64,000 nt of DNA from Pachypanchax playfairii (lineage: Eukaryota; Chordata; Actinopteri; Cyprinodontiformes; Aplocheilidae), in NCBI GenBank assembly GCA_006937955.1, contig SSNP01000105.1, positions 552,646 to 616,645 of the forward strand. The letters are read 5' to 3'. Position 1 is the stretch's first letter, and each line of letters starts with the position of its first letter. The translations under genes and the position numbers were made by a program. Shown here in pieces: positions 59,265 to 64,000 of the stretch. The notes under the pieces were generated by a model. The model saw nothing but the letters and a program-made list of their open reading frames with translations, had not been told where the DNA came from and did no database searches.

Positions 59265-61080
59265 AAGTTTCATTTATTTATTTTTGTTTGATATTGTAAT
59301 TTAGTGTGCAATAATCACTGACTATTATGATCCAAATGACGTGGAAATGTGAGAAACGTTCTATGAAGAAGAAAATCTTTTGACATTTTGCTGCATTGAC
59401 AGGTTTAATTGAAGGTGGCATATGTAAGAATTTTACAGTTTAACAGTCTAATGTCCCACTGATGTTGAAAGTAAAGTTACATCATAGCAGATTTCGAGCT
59501 CAGCTGGCTGGGTGGTTGCCAGTTTCTGTCACTTTCTGGTCCGTGATGGAATCATTGTTTACAATAACTATTTCGCATCCACCTCTACCTCCTGGTTCCA
59601 TAGCAAATCACATGTGAGCCTGCAGGGTTGCCAGGTTTTCAACACAAGTAGTTGCAATTTGACAACGACCAGCAGCAAATGCCCTGTCCCAATACCCGCA
59701 CTTGCGCACTTCAAATGCGCGTTCCTGATGAGGGGTGCGAGTGCGTAGGGTGTCCTGATTCTCCAAGAGTGGAGAGTCGTGCCCTTGGCTCCGCCCCTTT
59801 CGAAAAATATTTGTTAGAGATTTAAAATAATTTCTAATGTCTAAATAGCGCAAACAGCAACCGGCACTGCCATTTTGGTTGTCATGGAGAAAGAAAGCTG
59901 GATTCCCAATTAATCTAATTCCAGCTGGAACCTCACAAACCTGAAATGTTAGAATTTGAAACATCAGAGATGAGACATGACTGTACTTTCATGGTTTGTA
60001 ACAGTTTCCAAAAACAATGGCAACATTGCAGGTTTCCCACAGATGATTTTAATTAATTGATTGATAAACAGTGATAAATAATTACTGAATGAAAGATTGT
60101 CATTTTGGGATAGAGTGTAAAATAAGGAAGCTTCTCACAAAGATGTAAACAAAACAAACACTGATTGTATCATTAATGATGCTTGTTTACATAATAAATC
60201 TGTTTTTAGCTGCTCCTGAATATTGTCTCACAATAAAACCTTAAATTTTGTGTTTCATGTTTTTTTCTGAAATGAATGAACTCACACCAGAGAAAAACAA
60301 GATACAGATGTGAATTTATTCCATTTCTTTGACAATAACTGAGACGTTTCACCGATCCAAAGGTCAGTAGATTAAGTTACACCTGGACTCTCATACAACA
60401 ATTTGGGTTGAGTTCTGTGATTTCATCATCAGATTAATAATAATATAAGGAGGAACATGTGGAATGTATTTACAGGGAGGAGAGTTTTAATAAGCTGGTT
60501 CATGCAGTATTCTGCAGCTACATGATGTGGTTTCAGAAGATCAGCTCATTGGTTAATGTTTCTATACATCCACTCAATCACTGACAAGAAGTCAACGGTT
60601 CCATCAGCATTCAAATCAAACCAGACTTATCATTTGGTAAATTAAAGGCTTAAATGAGCTGAAAACAAACATGATGATGTTTTTGAGCTGACAGCAGCCA
60701 GAATCAACTCAGAAATCATCATCCAGCGTTCCAACTCTGTCATCAGACTATAACAAACCTTTTAATTGTCATTTCCCAGCATTCATTTGTTGCCACATAA
60801 TGAGTAGATCCTTGATCAATCCTGAGCCTGACCTCATCAGCTGATGGCCATGCATCTTTGTTTGCCATGCATCCCAGAAGACCTGCTTCGACTAAAACTC
60901 CATCTGAAGTTCCAGATAAACTCCTCTGATCGTCTCGTCAAGGTTTCCAGGTAACCTGGAGCGATAAAGTTTCTCCCAGTGCAGGAGAGCACTTCCTGGA
61001 GCGCTTTCAGGCTCACTTGGTTCAGGGGAGGAGTTCCTTTGATCCTCACCATGATTTATCATATCTGTGACTGTAGGTGT
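59265..61080. other. Intergenic region between tRNA-Ser and gpr180
   Basis: No gene is certain. The stretch at 59675-59800 (TGTCCCAATACCCGCACTTG) resembles a common teleost MITE. AATAAA on the minus strand at 60315-60320 may end the gpr180 transcript. A 71-codon minus-strand frame at 60837-61052 starts with a reasonable ATG but matches nothing I recognise; it may be gpr180 3' untranslated sequence. Confidence 0.4.
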
Positions 61081-61082
61081 GC

Positions 61083-64000
61083 TCAGTAGCGCCCTCTGTG
61101 GTTTGTTCTGGACATGGTGAGAGGCAGAGACACGGAGGAGAGGGAGGACACCTCCCAGTAGAGGGAGCGAGAGAGGAAGAGCTGGTAGAGGATCACCATG
61201 GAGATGGACTGACAGAGGATCACACCGATGGTCACAACCTACAGAGGAGGAAATAAAAACTTGTTAGAAGCTCCAGAAAACCCTGAAACTTATTATCAGG
61301 GGAACATTTAAATCTTTGATCTGTGATCTAACTTTTTCCTTCTGATGGTCGTTGAAGATGACAGACATGAGGACGAGGACAGGTTGACACAGGAACCACA
61401 GGAAGCAGCCCTGCACAGAGAACATGTGCCATCATACATTGTATTTATTAGGTTTGGATGCTGCTACTCGGCACGATGTTGTTACCTTGGCGAAGCTGAA
61501 AAAAAAGTCTCTCTTCAGCGTGCTCCTCTCTGCAGAGATGATCTGGTAGAGAACAGAGGCCAGCAGCAAGGCCACGCCCACTCTCAGAGCCAGGAGGAGG
61601 AGACCTGCCAGACTCTGCTGGGTGTGATAGCTGTGATGGTCAGTCTCTGACTCAGAATACTGCTCCCACAGCAGCAGCACTCCCTATGCACCACAAATAA
61701 TCCCAACAATTTAGATTATAGTAAAAAAAAATAAAAAGTTGTTGAATGATCCTACTGACCTGTGTGATGACTCCACCTACAGCGACAGCTGTTGAAGCTG
61801 GAGACTGCTCCCACTGCAGAGGTCTGGACTGGGGCTTCCGGCCTCGACTCAGAGTCCAGCCCATGCACAGACTCAGTAACATGTACAGCATGGACACCTG
61901 GGATACCATGTCCCACACTGCACAGACCGACAAATACAAAACAATAAATAAAATTGAGCCAGAGGCACCTGAATATTCTGCACACGCGTGAGCTGTAGAA
62001 CATGTTAACATACACTCTGCCAGGCTGCCCATCAGTGGAAAACCAGCACCATCTCTGGAGTATCTGCAGCAAACAGGAGAAACCTTCAGAGAAAACTCCT
62101 CCAATATCCGATATTCAGAGGCATTCATGCTACCTGTGAAGCTACCTGGCCAGGTGGATGTAGTTGCAGAGGGCGGAGCAACCCTGCAGAGCCAGCGCAG
62201 AGGTCAGTACCTTCAGCACTGTGTGCATGGGCCCCCCTTTCTTCAGAGCCTGGTACAAAGGCTGGATGTAGATGCAGCAGGCAATGAAGTAGGCCAGCAG
62301 CAGCAGGAAGAAGAAACTGTGCAGCCCTGAGAGAGCAGAACAAGTCAGGAAACATTCTGTCCCACAGGAGAACTACCTAGAAGTTAAGTGGATCCATTTT
62401 AGGAGTGTCTGACCTGCCTCCTCTGCACTGAAATGCTCCAGAGGATTCCCAGCAGAGTCGGCATTAAACAGCAGGAGCGTAAAGCTGAGATCAGAGTGAG
62501 ACGGCGTCACCGAGCTCTCCTAAAAGTAAATCAGAAATCAAACACTGGAGAACAAATTGAAAAGCTGGAATGTTGAGGGTGGAGTATTTCTGGTTACCTG
62601 ACACGTGTACCTGTCAGCATACAGGACCTGCCAAACTGTGGGGGACAGCTGACGAGGGATAGTCTGGTTGTGTTCTTCCTGGCTGAGAGGAACTGATGCC
62701 AGAGGAGGAAGAGTAAATCAATACGTCTGGATCACATCAGCATTTATTACTGAAACAAGTTCTTACTGGTAAACTGGGCTTTGCTGAGCCTCTGGGAGCA
62801 GCTCAGGTTGTCCAGGTCTGAGTCCATGTCCCTGACTAGTCCTTGATACAACAGTAGTCTGGACTCCCTCTCTGCAGCCAGGGGGGGATTATCCAGCCGA
62901 CACACCAACAAGCCCTTATCAGCTGATCAAGTGAAATAAAATACACCATTACAGACATTTTACTCATGATGACAGTGATATAACATGTTTCTACTTCTGA
63001 GCCACAAAAATTGTTTAACAAGTCCTGTAGAAACCGGTTCACTACTCATAAATGTAAAGTAGATGTGTTAAAGCTGGGAAACATGTAAAATATGCAAATC
63101 AGGGCTGAGAAATGTTTCCCAGCTTCTCTAATAAAAAAGATTGTGAAAAAATACATAACTTGGACTGTGATCATCAATAAACAGCATGAAATAAGATTGT
63201 TTAATTTAAAAGTACAAACTACTTTTGTCAAGTTTTTTTGTTTTGTTTCATATAGTCTATTTTGTTTCCATGTCAGTTAATGATCCAAAATAGCTCCTTG
63301 AATTGTTACTTAATTTAGCTTTGCAATTCCAATATAATCTCATTTTTAAATAATTCCCCGAACTAAATGTAATAATCTCATCTACAAACAAAACAAACTG
63401 ATGAATTGTTTTCTTAATATTTAGAATAAAAATTTGGGACCAAATATTAAACCTTGAGCTTTACTGTTAGTCAAATCTCTTTGTAACCAGTCATGAGCTT
63501 TGTAATTTAGAAAATAAACTATATGGTCTATGGTATCAAATGCTTAAAAAAATCGGTGCTGGAATGTCTTCTTTCAGTTCTAATGTGAGACATGTAGATT
63601 TATTTGTTCCAGATAAAAGTAAAAGTTTTTTCTGGCAACAAATCGAATTGTTTGACTGAATCCGCTAAAGCATGCTAGAGAATTGAGAAACTAAAATCGT
63701 GGATTTTGTGGAAAAACCATAAAACAACATGAAGTTTACAATTTAGTTCATTTGTATAGATTAATTATACGATCCGGCGCTTTTAGAGCGTTGTCATGGT
63801 GATCACAATCAGTGCAGATCTTATTAGGTTAATTTATAATGACAAGCAAATGACACTAATGAGCTCCGCTGGTGATCTGAGAGTAAATGAGACGAAGATA
63901 CGCTGATGAAGTGACGCGTTAGCAGAATCGTTACCTTGGTACATGAATCTAGTGATGAATTGGCCATTTTCCCGGCTCGCCGCTACGCTGTTAAAAAGTC
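61083..64000 (-). CDS. gpr180: Integral membrane protein GPR180 (5' end outside window)
   Basis: A seven-membrane-segment protein with a large extracellular N-terminal domain, linked in mammals to vascular remodelling and TGF-beta signalling. Exons seen, in order: 63935-64000 (partial, start missing), 62767-62922, 62598-62692, 62414-62519, 62146-62326, 62014-62063, 61760-61917, 61486-61683, 61333-61410 and 61083-61238; phases agree throughout. Conserved blocks include LYADRYTCQ, NPLEHFSAEEAGLHSFFFLL, QALKKGGPMH, LLSLCMGWTLSRG with QSRPLQW, ISAERSTLKRDFFFSFAKGC and LSRSLYWEVSSLSSVSLPLT, all close to human GPR180. The exon 2 acceptor at TTGATCAG keeps frame; an AG eight bases later does not. 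The N-terminal signal peptide lies beyond the window. No defect is seen. Confidence 0.93.

Noticed and set aside
60837..61052. 71-codon minus-strand frame with a plausible ATG
   Set aside because: Lies where gpr180 3' untranslated sequence is expected and resembles no known protein; not enough to call a gene.
62767..62914. Alternative acceptor for gpr180 exon 2 eight bases downstream
   Set aside because: It breaks the reading frame with exon 1; the acceptor ending at 62923 restores it.
1..64000. CRISPR arrays, operons, bacterial promoters or phage genes
   Set aside because: The window is clearly vertebrate nuclear DNA; no regularly spaced identical repeats or prokaryotic gene organisation were seen.

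Overview
This is animal nuclear DNA, almost certainly from a ray-finned (teleost) fish. The genes have many short exons with GT..AG introns. The encoded proteins match vertebrate families, and the interspersed elements (Tc1 with 200-bp inverted ends, palindromic MITEs, a LINE with a restriction-like endonuclease) are typical of teleosts. The species cannot be named from the sequence. All multi-exon models were spliced by hand, and intron phases were checked at every junction.

Layout. 0-4.5 kb: AT-rich intergenic DNA with one young palindromic MITE. 4.5-5.6 kb (+): CXCR1/2-type chemokine receptor. 6.4-13.0 kb (+): reduced folate carrier slc19a1. 16.0-18.5 kb (-): CD2/SLAM-like two-Ig-domain receptor. 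19.3-23.1 kb (-): complete CYP4F-like cytochrome P450. 23.9-27.6 kb (+): multi-exon insulin-receptor-substrate-like adaptor. 28.2 kb (+): a 5S rRNA gene followed by a broken, inverted LINE fragment. 31.9-33.2 kb and 41.9-42.9 kb (+): two RNase A superfamily genes. The 10 kb between them holds MITEs, a nearly intact Tc1 transposon (38.1-39.7 kb), a GC-rich repeat and a possible leftover RNase-type 5' exon. 43.6-46.8 kb (-): a connexin locus. 48.5-56.4 kb: rearranged accessory DNA with inverted duplications, a decayed LRR gene and a string of tRNA-like repeats. 57.5-58.5 kb (-): smim11. 59.2 kb (+): tRNA-Ser(CGA). 61.1-64.0 kb (-): gpr180, whose 5' end lies outside the window.

The most unusual locus is the connexin gene. 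Splicing gives one open reading frame of 461 codons that encodes two complete connexin units in tandem, eight predicted membrane segments in all. The last exon of unit 1 reads without a stop into the N-terminal segment of unit 2, and unit 2 has no start codon of its own. Exon sizes are repeated (179/179 and 72/72 bases). Unit 2 has lost exactly the two cysteines that pair with each other in known connexins. I know of no described tandem connexin; RNA and cross-species checks would decide.

The second notable item is the downstream RNase A paralogue. It keeps the six structural cysteines and one catalytic His, but has Glu in place of the catalytic Lys and Asp in place of the second catalytic His. 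Several genes here (chemokine receptor, SLAM-like receptor, RNases, LRR remnant) suggest host defence, but they belong to unrelated pathways and show no sign of being one functional cluster.
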